Positions 7,759-15,151 of a stretch of DNA of 64,000 nt are shown piece after piece. The first letter of the stretch is position 1. The number at the start of each line of letters is the position of its first letter. The notes beneath the pieces were generated by a model, which was not told the DNA's origin, ran no database searches, and saw only the letters and a program-made list of their open reading frames with translations. The stretch is taken from positions 1-64,000 of the forward strand of contig NZ_BEXF01000002.1 in NCBI RefSeq assembly GCF_002897295.1, written 5' to 3'. A program made the translations under genes and the position numbers. The stretch comes from Brevibacillus reuszeri (lineage in GTDB: Bacteria > Bacillota > Bacilli > Brevibacillales > Brevibacillaceae).

Positions 7759-8172
7759 TTATTTTCCTAGCTCTATGCGCAGCTCATGCTCACCGGTGTA
7801 TTGCTCGTTCATCCATAGCTGATACGCGATTTCTATCAACACAGGCAATTCATTTTCATACTGGACGCGCAGCTTGTTCGTATGCGTCTCCATGGTAAAA
7901 GGGCCATAGGGACTTTGATACAAGGACTGCGTACTTGCCCCTTTTTCAAACTGCTGTCTGGTAGAAACTCCGCCTTGGCGAATCAATGTTATTGTTTTAT
8001 TCGACAACTTTATCGTAGTACTGACCTCGCCCGCACCTTCCATTTGCTCCTTGTATGTGATGTACCAGGACGCTGCCTTTTGTACACGTTTGCCCTCGTA
8101 ATGATGGGTGAACTCGTCCCAGCTTCCGTCCACGAGGTGTTTGGCTGTCAGTTTGATTTGTACATCTTGCAT
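7759..8172 (-). CDS. DUF1934 (YwiB-like) beta-barrel protein
   Basis: A 137-residue soluble protein rich in predicted beta strands, matching the DUF1934/YwiB family in length and in the features VQIKLTAKH at the N terminus, SWYITYKEQ, TTIKLSNKTITLIRQGG, and QSPYGPFTMETHT in the middle. Members adopt a calycin-like barrel and their function is unknown. The start chosen is ATG 8172, six bases after GGAG; the upstream GTG at 8184 sits on top of the ribosome site. It is followed by a strong terminator and preceded, about 65 bases away, by the MFS gene in the same direction. Confidence 0.82.
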   Translation of the reverse strand: MQDVQIKLTAKHLVDGSWDEFTHHYEGKRVQKAASWYITYKEQMEGAGEVSTTIKLSNKTITLIRQGGVSTRQQFEKGASTQSLYQSPYGPFTMETHTNKLRVQYENELPVLIEIAYQLWMNEQYTGEHELRIELGK

Positions 8173-8235
8173 TTCCGTCTCCACACTCCACTTTCTGTAA
8201 TACCGTAAGCAGCAATATATCCGTTCATTGTACGA

Positions 8236-9480
8236 TCATCGCTGTTCACTTGCAACCGCAGCCTGCGCTTCTGCATCCGAGAGCAAATATTTCATCGTTG
8301 CGGCTACGCCCAATGCAGCAAGTAGAAGCAAGCCGGCCAAAACTAGATATCCTGTACCTGCACCCGTGTAGTCGATCATAACAGTAAACAATCCGATTAA
8401 AATCAAGCGCATCATCATCCCGATCGAATTGAAAAAGCTCATAACCCGTCCCATAAACTGCTTGGGCACGACCGTCATATAAAGGGATTGGCGAATCAGT
8501 CTGACCGACGCATTACACCAGCCGTAGACCATGTAAGCCGCAATCAGTGCCCATCCATATGGCAAGGCAACCATCGCGATCATGATGATGGCAAACAGCA
8601 ATGTATTGCCGATCATTGCTGACAATTGTCCCATTTTTCGCACGACGAGTGAGACCAAAATGCCCGCTCCTACAGCTCCCAGCGCATACGCCATTTCCCC
8701 AAGAGAAAAGGTTGATACATCCGCCTTGAGAGTCTGGCTGACGTATACCGGCTTAAGCAAATTGCTGGCCATAACCGCGATAAACGGCATCAAGGCTGAA
8801 ATCCCAAAAATGAGGAAGCCTTTCTTTTCCTGAATGTACCGCCAGCTTTGTACGAGTTGTCCCACCCAGGATACGCCTTGATTCAGCTTAGCTTCCCGCT
8901 CCAGTGTAAATGTGTATTTCATCGTAGACAAAAGACAGAAGGCAAACAGGTACGTGAGCGCATTAAACAAGATGACCACATGAAGTCCGTAGGTGCTGAG
9001 CAAAATCCCGGAACCGGCCCCTGCCAGTACCGTAGCAGTCTGTCCCTCAATCTCTAACAGGCTGTTGATGTCGTTGTAATGCTTTGGCGCAAAGGTCTCC
9101 TGCACCAGAGCCGACTGGGCCGGGTAGTGAATTTGATACATAAAGGTCGTGACGAGATAAATCACGATCAGCATCCACTCCGCGTAATCTCCGAAAAATC
9201 CCCAGATGGCGAGTGAACACAGCACACTAAATCCGATCAGATTTTCGACTAGCAGCATTTTTTTACGGGAAAAACGATCAATTAGGGTGCCAATATAAGG
9301 TCCAATAAAAAACATTAAAACCGCTGAAGTAAACATGGTGGAGCCAAGAAGCTGTGCTGAACCTGTTGTTTCGACGAGATACCAGGCAATACCAATCATC
9401 GTCATACCTTGACCAAAACCTGAAAAGAGATTCGAGAAGAACAGCTTTCGAAATTGGACGTGAGCAAAAACCTCTCTCAT
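8236..9480 (-). CDS. Major facilitator superfamily transporter (EntS/MFS_3 type)
   Basis: A 414-residue membrane protein with about 12 helices. The motif-A region GTLIDRFSRKKMLLVEN lies between helices 2 and 3, as in drug:H+ antiporters. The overall feel (FRKLFFSNLFSGFGQGMTMIGIAWYLVETTGSAQLLG) matches the MFS_3/EntS group that exports siderophores or macrolides. Substrate unknown. The preferred start is ATG 9480, ten bases after GGGGGAG; TTG at 9486 is also possible. It ends in a basic-poor C-terminal tail (EAQAAVASEQR). Confidence 0.85.
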   Translation of the reverse strand: MREVFAHVQFRKLFFSNLFSGFGQGMTMIGIAWYLVETTGSAQLLGSTMFTSAVLMFFIGPYIGTLIDRFSRKKMLLVENLIGFSVLCSLAIWGFFGDYAEWMLIVIYLVTTFMYQIHYPAQSALVQETFAPKHYNDINSLLEIEGQTATVLAGAGSGILLSTYGLHVVILFNALTYLFAFCLLSTMKYTFTLEREAKLNQGVSWVGQLVQSWRYIQEKKGFLIFGISALMPFIAVMASNLLKPVYVSQTLKADVSTFSLGEMAYALGAVGAGILVSLVVRKMGQLSAMIGNTLLFAIIMIAMVALPYGWALIAAYMVYGWCNASVRLIRQSLYMTVVPKQFMGRVMSFFNSIGMMMRLILIGLFTVMIDYTGAGTGYLVLAGLLLLAALGVAATMKYLLSDAEAQAAVASEQR

Positions 9481-9589
9481 AATCAAACAACTCCCCCGGA
9501 TACCTGAAAAACATTTGGAAACATTTTCTTATATAAGATTCTACCCTCTTTTATATACTTTGTAAACAAAAATGTTTATTTAATTATTT

Positions 9590-9622
9590 AAAAAACCCCC
9601 GGTTTCTATACAAAAACCGGAG
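9590..9622 (-). terminator. Rho-independent terminator after speB
   Basis: CCGGTTT (9599-9605) pairs with AAACCGG (9614-9620), followed on the minus strand by a T run. It closes the speE-speB operon. Confidence 0.88.
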
Positions 9623-9640
9623 GATCTATTCACATCACAA

Positions 9641-10510
9641 TTATTTTACAAAGCTGAGGAGCAGCTCGCGCACGATTTTGGATGCAACGATCTGTGTCAT
9701 TTCACTGTGATCGTAAACCGGCGCAACCTCCACCAAATCACAGCCAATGACATTTGCACCATTGTTAGCCATGAAATGAATGGTATCGAGCAGCTCACGA
9801 GAGGTGATGCCGCCCGCTTCCGTTGTTCCTGTACCTGGTGCATGTGCAGGGTCCAATACATCGATGTCGATCGACAAGTAAATTGGGCGATTGCCGATTG
9901 TCGGCAGCACCTGCTTCACTGGCTCCAGCACATCGTATTTGTACAGGTGCATGTTTTCTTTAGCCCACTCGAATTCTTCTCTCATTCCGCTGCGAATCCC
10001 GAACGAGTAGACATTCTTTCCACCAATCAGGTTGCACACCTTTTTGATTGGCGTGGAGTGGGAATATTGGTATCCCTCGTAGTTGTCACGCAGGTCAGTA
10101 TGCGCGTCAAAGTGGAATACAACCATATCCTTGTATTTTTCATAAACCGCTTGGAATACAGGCCAGGAAACGAGATGCTCCCCGCCAAGACCCAGTGGAA
10201 ATTTACCGTCCTCAAGAACCTTTGCCACGAATGTACGGATCGCATCCAGGCTGCCTTCGACGTTTCCAAAAGGAAGTGGAATATCACCAGCATCAAAATA
10301 CTTGATGTCTTCCAAGAGCCTGTCCAAATACGGGCTGTATTCTTCCAGTCCAATAGATACTTCACGGATACGAGTCGGGCCAAAACGGGACCCTGGACGA
10401 AAGCTTACTGTCCAGTCCATAGGCATGCCATAAATAACAGCCTGGCTTTCTTCGTAGTTCCCGTGACTACGGATGAAGACATTACCGGAATATGCTTCGT
10501 CAAAACGCAT
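9641..10510 (-). CDS. speB: Agmatinase (polyamine synthesis)
   Basis: A 289-residue ureohydrolase that cleaves agmatine to putrescine and urea in the cytoplasm. The manganese-binding motifs are present: GGEHLVSWPV, FDAHTDLRD, and SIDIDVLDPAHAPGTGTTE. Length and sequence match Bacillus SpeB. The start chosen is ATG 10510 (MRFDEAYSG); a GTG two codons upstream lies nearer the ribosome site GGAGGAGGACGA. It is 20 bases downstream of speE, so the two form an operon; putrescine made here feeds spermidine synthase. The order speE-speB beside a pbpG-type gene is the same as in B. subtilis. Confidence 0.96.
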   Translation of the reverse strand: MRFDEAYSGNVFIRSHGNYEESQAVIYGMPMDWTVSFRPGSRFGPTRIREVSIGLEEYSPYLDRLLEDIKYFDAGDIPLPFGNVEGSLDAIRTFVAKVLEDGKFPLGLGGEHLVSWPVFQAVYEKYKDMVVFHFDAHTDLRDNYEGYQYSHSTPIKKVCNLIGGKNVYSFGIRSGMREEFEWAKENMHLYKYDVLEPVKQVLPTIGNRPIYLSIDIDVLDPAHAPGTGTTEAGGITSRELLDTIHFMANNGANVIGCDLVEVAPVYDHSEMTQIVASKIVRELLLSFVK

Positions 10511-10530
10511 GTTCACTCGTCCTCCTCCAA

Positions 10531-11370
10531 CTAGTCGCGAGTCAGCTCAGCCACAAAGTTTGGCAGCTTGAATGCTGCGTGGTGAACTTCCGCATTGTAG
10601 TATTTTGTGTTCAAATTTTTGATTTTGGTTGCATCTACTTCCAATGGATCGTACTGTTTGGAAGCAATTGTGAAGCTCCACAGTCCGGATGGATAAGTAG
10701 GGATGCTGCAAGTGTACAGACGAGTAACCGGGAAAATCGATTTCAAGTCTTTGAATACGCGCTTGATCAGCTCACGATTGAACCAAGGAGATTCTGTTTG
10801 TGCTACCATGATTCCGTCTGGTTTCAGGGCGTCATGGATGCCTTGATAGAATCCTTTTTCGAACAGACCTACTGCTGGTCCTACTGGCTCAGTAGAGTCA
10901 ACCATGATTACATCATATTCACCTTTGTGATCATGGATATGTTTAATACCATCAATTACCTGTACATCGACACGCGGGTTGCCAGTCAATGCACTTGCAA
11001 TCTCAGGGAAATATTTTTTGCAGGATTCAATTACGCCACCGTCGATTTCAGCCAAAACCGCTTTTTCCACGGATGCATGCTTCACGATTTCACGGATCGC
11101 ACCGCCATCGCCGCCACCTACTACCAGAACCTTTTTCGGATTCGGGTGAGTATTGAGCGCAATGTGAGAAATCATCTCGTGGTAAACAAACTCGTCGACA
11201 TCAGTGGTCATAACCATGCCATCGAGTACTAACATGCGACCAAACTGCTTGGTAGTAATGACATCGATTTGTTGAAACTCGGATTTTTCACTGTATAGGG
11301 TATCCGTAATTTTCGTTGTAATGCCGTGATTTTCCGTTTGTTTTTCGGTGTACCACAATTCCATATTCAT
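10531..11370 (-). CDS. speE: Spermidine synthase
   Basis: A 279-residue aminopropyltransferase that joins decarboxylated SAM and putrescine. It carries the hallmark [15 protein letters not shown], the substrate-binding acidic stretch [13 protein letters not shown], the catalytic DSTEPVGPA region, and QTESPWFN. The start chosen is ATG 11370, nine bases after GGAGGT; the open frame extends to 11418 without a ribosome site. It is the first gene of the speE-speB operon and is divergent from the pbpG-type gene. Confidence 0.96.
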   Translation of the reverse strand: MNMELWYTEKQTENHGITTKITDTLYSEKSEFQQIDVITTKQFGRMLVLDGMVMTTDVDEFVYHEMISHIALNTHPNPKKVLVVGGGDGGAIREIVKHASVEKAVLAEIDGGVIESCKKYFPEIASALTGNPRVDVQVIDGIKHIHDHKGEYDVIMVDSTEPVGPAVGLFEKGFYQGIHDALKPDGIMVAQTESPWFNRELIKRVFKDLKSIFPVTRLYTCSIPTYPSGLWSFTIASKQYDPLEVDATKIKNLNTKYYNAEVHHAAFKLPNFVAELTRD

Positions 11371-11510
11371 GGTTATGTAACCTCCTTCAAGTAACCGCAT
11401 GAAAATACCATATAACAAGAAAATTATAGATGCTGTCTAACAAAAAGCAAGGGTTTTTTTATTCACTCATCTTCTTTGCAGCGGCAAGTTTATCCAGCCA
11501 GCAAGTGACC

Positions 11511-11540
11511 CATACTAAAGTTAACCTGTGTCTTAGTATG
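11511..11540. promoter_or_regulatory. Inverted repeat in the speE/pbpG divergent region
   Basis: CATACTAA (11511-11518) and TTAGTATG (11533-11540) are perfect 8-bp inverted arms separated by 14 bases, about 45 bases before the pbpG start. There is no T run, so it may be an operator or leader hairpin. No regulator can be named. Confidence 0.45.
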
Positions 11541-11585
11541 TCCCGATTTGGAGATTCAATCGGTTGAAAGGAGGGGTAGGCACAT

Positions 11586-13637
11586 ATGGAAGTAATTCGG
11601 GAGGCTCCGTTGCTCCGTTATCTACGCTGGGCCAAGAAATTTGTAAAATTTTTCATACTCAGCCTATTATGCTTATCATTTGCTATTTTGCTGTTAATTT
11701 TGTACCTGCGTTCACAGCCGCTACCAGAAACATTTGTCAAACAGACGACGACCATCTACGCCTCCAACGGCGATGTTCTGGACACCATGCACCGTGGTGA
11801 AAATCGCATATTGGTCCCGATTCAAGAAATCTCACCTGCGCTCATTGACGCAACGATTGCCATCGAGGATCGTTCTTTTAGGGAGCATTACGGCTTTGAC
11901 TGGAAGCGTTTAGCTATGGCTGCCTACGTCGATGTCATCAATATGGACATGCGCCAAGGCGCGAGTACCATTACGCAGCAGCTCGCCCGCAACCTCTATT
12001 TGAGCCTAGACAAAACATGGGAGCGAAAAATCAAAGAAGCGCTTCTGTCCATTCAGCTTGAGCTCAATTACAGCAAAGATGAAATTCTTGAGATGTATAT
12101 GAACCAGATTTATTACGGGCATTCCGCTTATGGTGCTCAGGCAGCCGCACAAACGTATTTTGGCAAAAACGCCAAGGACTTGTCGATTGCTGAAAGCGCG
12201 ATGTTAGCTGGCATCCCTAAGGGACCGACCTACTATTCACCCTTTAACGATTTTGAACGGGCAAAATCACGTCAAAAGCTTATTCTTGATGCTATGGAGA
12301 GAGACGGGATGATCTCTTCCAAGCAGGCTGATCAGGCTTTTGCTGAGCCCATCAAGCTCAAAACGAGAACGAATGAAAATATGGCAGAGCAAGCGCCTTA
12401 TTTCCGTGATTACATAGCCAGCCTCGTGAAAAATAAATACGGCATCGACGAGGAGCTGTTTATTCACGGCGGGCTCAAAATCCGTACGACGCTAGACCCT
12501 GTCATGCAAAAGAAGGCAGAAGAAATCGTTACCTCCGTTTTGCCTAAGGATTCGCCGAATCTGCAAGCTGCCTTAATTGCGATGGACCCCGCTACGGGCT
12601 ACATCAAAGCCATGGTCGGCGGACGAGATTATAAAACGAGTCAGTATAATCGCGTACTGGGCAAAAGACAGCCAGGCTCGTCATTTAAGCCCATCATGTA
12701 TTTAGCTGCCTTGCAAAACGGCTATACACCTTTGACTTTGATGAAAAGTGAACCGACAGTGTTTACCTACGATAACAATAAGCAGTACATTCCGAGCAAT
12801 TTTGGCGGTAGATATGCTCACGACATGATCAACATGCGTGAAGCCATCAAAACATCGGACAATATTTACGCTGTCAAAACGATCGATTTTTTGGGGCCGC
12901 AAAAGGTCGTGGATGAAGCAAAAAATCTGGGGATTACAAGCAATTTGCAAGCCGTCCCCTCGCTTGCTCTGGGAACGTCTCCGGTCTCTCCTTTGGAGCT
13001 GAATGCAGCTTATGCCGCTATCGTCAACAAGGGTGAAGCCGTCAAGCCCATTGCCATTACCTCCATCGAGGACAATCAAGGTAATATTTTGATTGAGGAA
13101 AAGCCGGAAAAAACCCAGGTAGCTGATCCTGTCGCCTCTGCCCTTTTGGTAAACATGATGCAAAGCGTATTTGAAAGAGGCGGCACCGGTTTTCGTGTTG
13201 CCAATGAAATCAATCGTCCGGTCGCAGGAAAAACAGGGTCTACAGATTATGACGCCTGGCTTAGTGGCTTCACCCCACAGCTCGTTTCCACGGTATGGGT
13301 TGGCTACGACAAAAACCAAAAAGTGGATGACGTAAAAGAAGGCTATCTATCCAAGAAAATCTGGGCACAGTTCATGGAGGGCGCTTTAAAGGGACAGCCA
13401 CCCGCACTCTTTGACATGCCTGCTGGAGTCGTTTCTGTGTACATCGATGCTCATTCAGGAAAGCTGGCAACAGAGCATTGTCCGACACCTCAATTGTTCT
13501 ATTTCGCAAGCGGTACTGAACCCCAGGAATACTGCACGGATCACTTGCCAGCGAATGAAGCCCCCACCCCTTTAAAGCCACCGGATTCTTCTACCTTCTG
13601 GCAAAGAATGGGCAGTTGGTGGAAACCATCAGATTAA
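11586..13637 (+). CDS. pbpG: Class A penicillin-binding protein (PbpG/PBP2d-like)
   Basis: A 683-residue bifunctional peptidoglycan synthase. It has an N-terminal membrane anchor (about residues 20-40), a GT51 glycosyltransferase domain (EDRSFREHYGFDW with the catalytic Glu, GASTITQQLARN, KDEILEMYMNQIYYG), and a transpeptidase domain with SSFK (QPGSSFKPIMYL), SDN (TSDNIYA) and KTG (AGKTGSTDYDAW). The start is ATG 11586, eight bases or so after AAAGGAGGGG. Its place beside speE-speB matches B. subtilis pbpG, which is expressed in sporulation; expression timing here is not visible. Followed by a strong terminator. Confidence 0.93.
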   Translation: MEVIREAPLLRYLRWAKKFVKFFILSLLCLSFAILLLILYLRSQPLPETFVKQTTTIYASNGDVLDTMHRGENRILVPIQEISPALIDATIAIEDRSFREHYGFDWKRLAMAAYVDVINMDMRQGASTITQQLARNLYLSLDKTWERKIKEALLSIQLELNYSKDEILEMYMNQIYYGHSAYGAQAAAQTYFGKNAKDLSIAESAMLAGIPKGPTYYSPFNDFERAKSRQKLILDAMERDGMISSKQADQAFAEPIKLKTRTNENMAEQAPYFRDYIASLVKNKYGIDEELFIHGGLKIRTTLDPVMQKKAEEIVTSVLPKDSPNLQAALIAMDPATGYIKAMVGGRDYKTSQYNRVLGKRQPGSSFKPIMYLAALQNGYTPLTLMKSEPTVFTYDNNKQYIPSNFGGRYAHDMINMREAIKTSDNIYAVKTIDFLGPQKVVDEAKNLGITSNLQAVPSLALGTSPVSPLELNAAYAAIVNKGEAVKPIAITSIEDNQGNILIEEKPEKTQVADPVASALLVNMMQSVFERGGTGFRVANEINRPVAGKTGSTDYDAWLSGFTPQLVSTVWVGYDKNQKVDDVKEGYLSKKIWAQFMEGALKGQPPALFDMPAGVVSVYIDAHSGKLATEHCPTPQLFYFASGTEPQEYCTDHLPANEAPTPLKPPDSSTFWQRMGSWWKPSD

Positions 13638-13640
13638 AAA

Positions 13641-13678
13641 AGGAAAGGGACATGCGCAGCAGGCACGTCCCTTTTCCA
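13641..13678 (+). terminator. Rho-independent terminator after pbpG
   Basis: GGAAAGGGAC pairs with GTCCCTTTTCC across a 15-base loop, immediately after the pbpG stop, with the T run contained in the descending arm. Confidence 0.8.
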
Positions 13679-13702
13679 TGATGAAGTAAAGCTTATACGA
13701 TT

Positions 13703-13957
13703 TTATTGTAACGACTGCGTCTCTCCACCGCCAATGACGCCATCGCCATCAGCAAAAACATGATCGTTGACGATACTGATCAGCCCTGCTTTGTCCAATT
13801 GCTCCAGCACTTCAAACAAGCTTTCCCTTTTTCCGGCAGGAAGCTTGCGAATAAAGTTGTTGATTTCGACAGGTGTTACGTGCGAGCGGAAATGGACGCC
13901 GCCGTACTTGGCAAAATGATCGTTATCGGCTTCCTGTGCACGGGGATCTTCGTTCAA
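13703..13957 (-). CDS. Small acidic protein of unknown function
   Basis: An 84-residue soluble protein beginning with TTG at 13957, nine bases after GGAAGGGG. The sequence has an acidic, polar N terminus (EDPRAQEADNDHFAKYGG), a helical middle (VEINNFIRKLPAGKRESLFEVLEQLDKAGL) and a glycine-rich end (DGDGVIGGGE). I do not recognise the family. The clear ribosome site and helix-forming composition argue that it is real. It converges on pbpG and lies downstream of ywhD, separated by about 270 bases holding two palindromes. Confidence 0.6.
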   Translation of the reverse strand: MNEDPRAQEADNDHFAKYGGVHFRSHVTPVEINNFIRKLPAGKRESLFEVLEQLDKAGLISIVNDHVFADGDGVIGGGETQSLQ

Positions 13958-14082
13958 TGGGTACCGCCCCTTCCGTCAAACAGTTTGGTTATAGCCCCAT
14001 TAGTTTTTACGGTGAGCACAGAAAGCATGACCTGAAAAAATAGCCTAAGTAACCGTTTACATTTAAAGGGTCCAATGAACGC

Positions 14083-14116
14083 AAACAGGGAAAGAGTGAC
14101 GGCTCTTTCCCTGTTT
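14083..14116. terminator. Perfect 14-bp hairpin downstream of ywhD
   Basis: AAACAGGGAAAGAG (14083-14096) and CTCTTTCCCTGTTT (14103-14116) pair perfectly across a 6-base loop, 108 bases after the ywhD stop. There is no long T tract beyond the stem itself, so it may be an inefficient bidirectional terminator or an RNA-stabilising hairpin. Confidence 0.6.
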
Positions 14117-14125
14117 GTTGACCCA

Positions 14126-14139
14126 GTGTACATGTACAC
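14126..14139. promoter_or_regulatory. Perfect palindrome, possible operator of the small gene
   Basis: GTGTACATGTACAC is a perfect 14-bp palindrome lying 170 bases upstream of the 84-residue gene and beyond the ywhD stop. It has the look of a repressor site, but no cognate regulator is evident. Confidence 0.4.
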
Positions 14140-14224
14140 AGATATGAAAACAAGTTTACCTGACTTCAATACTGGTAACAATTGATTTCACCATTTGTTC
14201 ACATACCGTTCACTATTTCCAAGT

Positions 14225-14722
14225 TTAGGACAGAATTTGCTTTAATTCCTCACTTGAATTCTCATACATAGCAGCATTATTTTCGATCAAAAGCTTTTTA
14301 AGAGCAGCCTTTTCTTTTTCGCCGAGATCAGACAGCATGATGCGGCGTTTCATGGAATAATCCATACGATTCACATGGTCAGCCAAAATTTTGTAGCCTC
14401 GACGCGCTTCGCGATCAACCTCCATATAGCATGCTGTTGCCCCAGCGTAATAAGGACCTGCTTCATTACGGTCAACAGTAACCCAAACGAGCCAGTACGG
14501 CTTTCCATTTGGTACTTCTTCCTTGTTCATCGTCCATTTGATGCCTTTTTCTACTGTACTTTTGGCATGCAGAGCACCCATGTCAATATAAGCTTCATCA
14601 CCGTCGATAATGACGGAAGAAACTGCATTCAGGTCCAAAACCCCTTGACCAAATCCGCCATGTACATCAGTCTTGCCGCTCATGATCGTAAAGCCGCCTT
14701 TTTTATTATCAAAAATATCCAT
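14225..14722 (-). CDS. ywhD: YwhD family protein
   Basis: A 165-residue cytoplasmic protein closely resembling B. subtilis YwhD: MDIFDNKKGGFTI at the N terminus, GGFGQGVLDLNAVSSVIIDG, DMGALHAKS, GPYYAGATACYMEVD and ARRGYKILADHVNRMD. The function is unknown. The start chosen is ATG 14722, nine bases after GGAGG; GTG at 14731 abuts the ribosome site. The association with speEB and pbpG is as in B. subtilis. Confidence 0.88.
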   Translation of the reverse strand: MDIFDNKKGGFTIMSGKTDVHGGFGQGVLDLNAVSSVIIDGDEAYIDMGALHAKSTVEKGIKWTMNKEEVPNGKPYWLVWVTVDRNEAGPYYAGATACYMEVDREARRGYKILADHVNRMDYSMKRRIMLSDLGEKEKAALKKLLIENNAAMYENSSEELKQILS

Positions 14723-14804
14723 GTTATACACCCTCCAGACAAAAATTCTCCTTTCTATATTCTACTCGCAATCCTACAGCGACGCAATTTTCCCATGTGC
14801 CCAG

Positions 14805-15131
14805 TTATTCTTCTGTGGGCTGCTGGTCGCCTTTTTTCCGGTAATGAACCCAGATTTTATCGAAAATCCATAAGAGAAACGTCAACAGCAAGGCCGAATG
14901 GATTGCCATCAGTGCTTTCACAAGTAATAAAGCCCCAAACATCGTATTGGACGGAACGACAATCATGTAATAGAGAAAGCTGATCGCAAAAGTGACTCCT
15001 AGCGTAATCCAAAATCGAAATCCTAAAACAGCCCGTAAATAACCGCCAACCAATAAACCGATAATCGGTCCTCCTAGCTCGATTGAATATACAAACGGCC
15101 CCAAAAACAGCCAAACAAACAGATTGTCCAT
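14805..15131 (-). CDS. Small three-helix membrane protein, unknown function
   Basis: A 108-residue hydrophobic protein with predicted membrane helices near residues 10-35, 40-60 and 68-92, and a short basic/acidic cytoplasmic tail (HYRKKGDQQPTEE). The start is ATG 15131, about nine bases after AGAGGGGA. No family recognised. It starts 20 bases after the stop of the large lipase-like gene, so it is probably co-transcribed with it as the last gene of the surface operon. Confidence 0.65.
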   Translation of the reverse strand: MDNLFVWLFLGPFVYSIELGGPIIGLLVGGYLRAVLGFRFWITLGVTFAISFLYYMIVVPSNTMFGALLLVKALMAIHSALLLTFLLWIFDKIWVHYRKKGDQQPTEE

Positions 15132-15151
15132 GGTTCATTTTCCCCTCTTGA

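Noticed and set aside
13954-14181. A 75-residue minus-strand frame upstream of the 84-residue gene
   Set aside because: It has no ribosome site, crosses the perfect hairpin and the palindrome, and shows no protein-like pattern.
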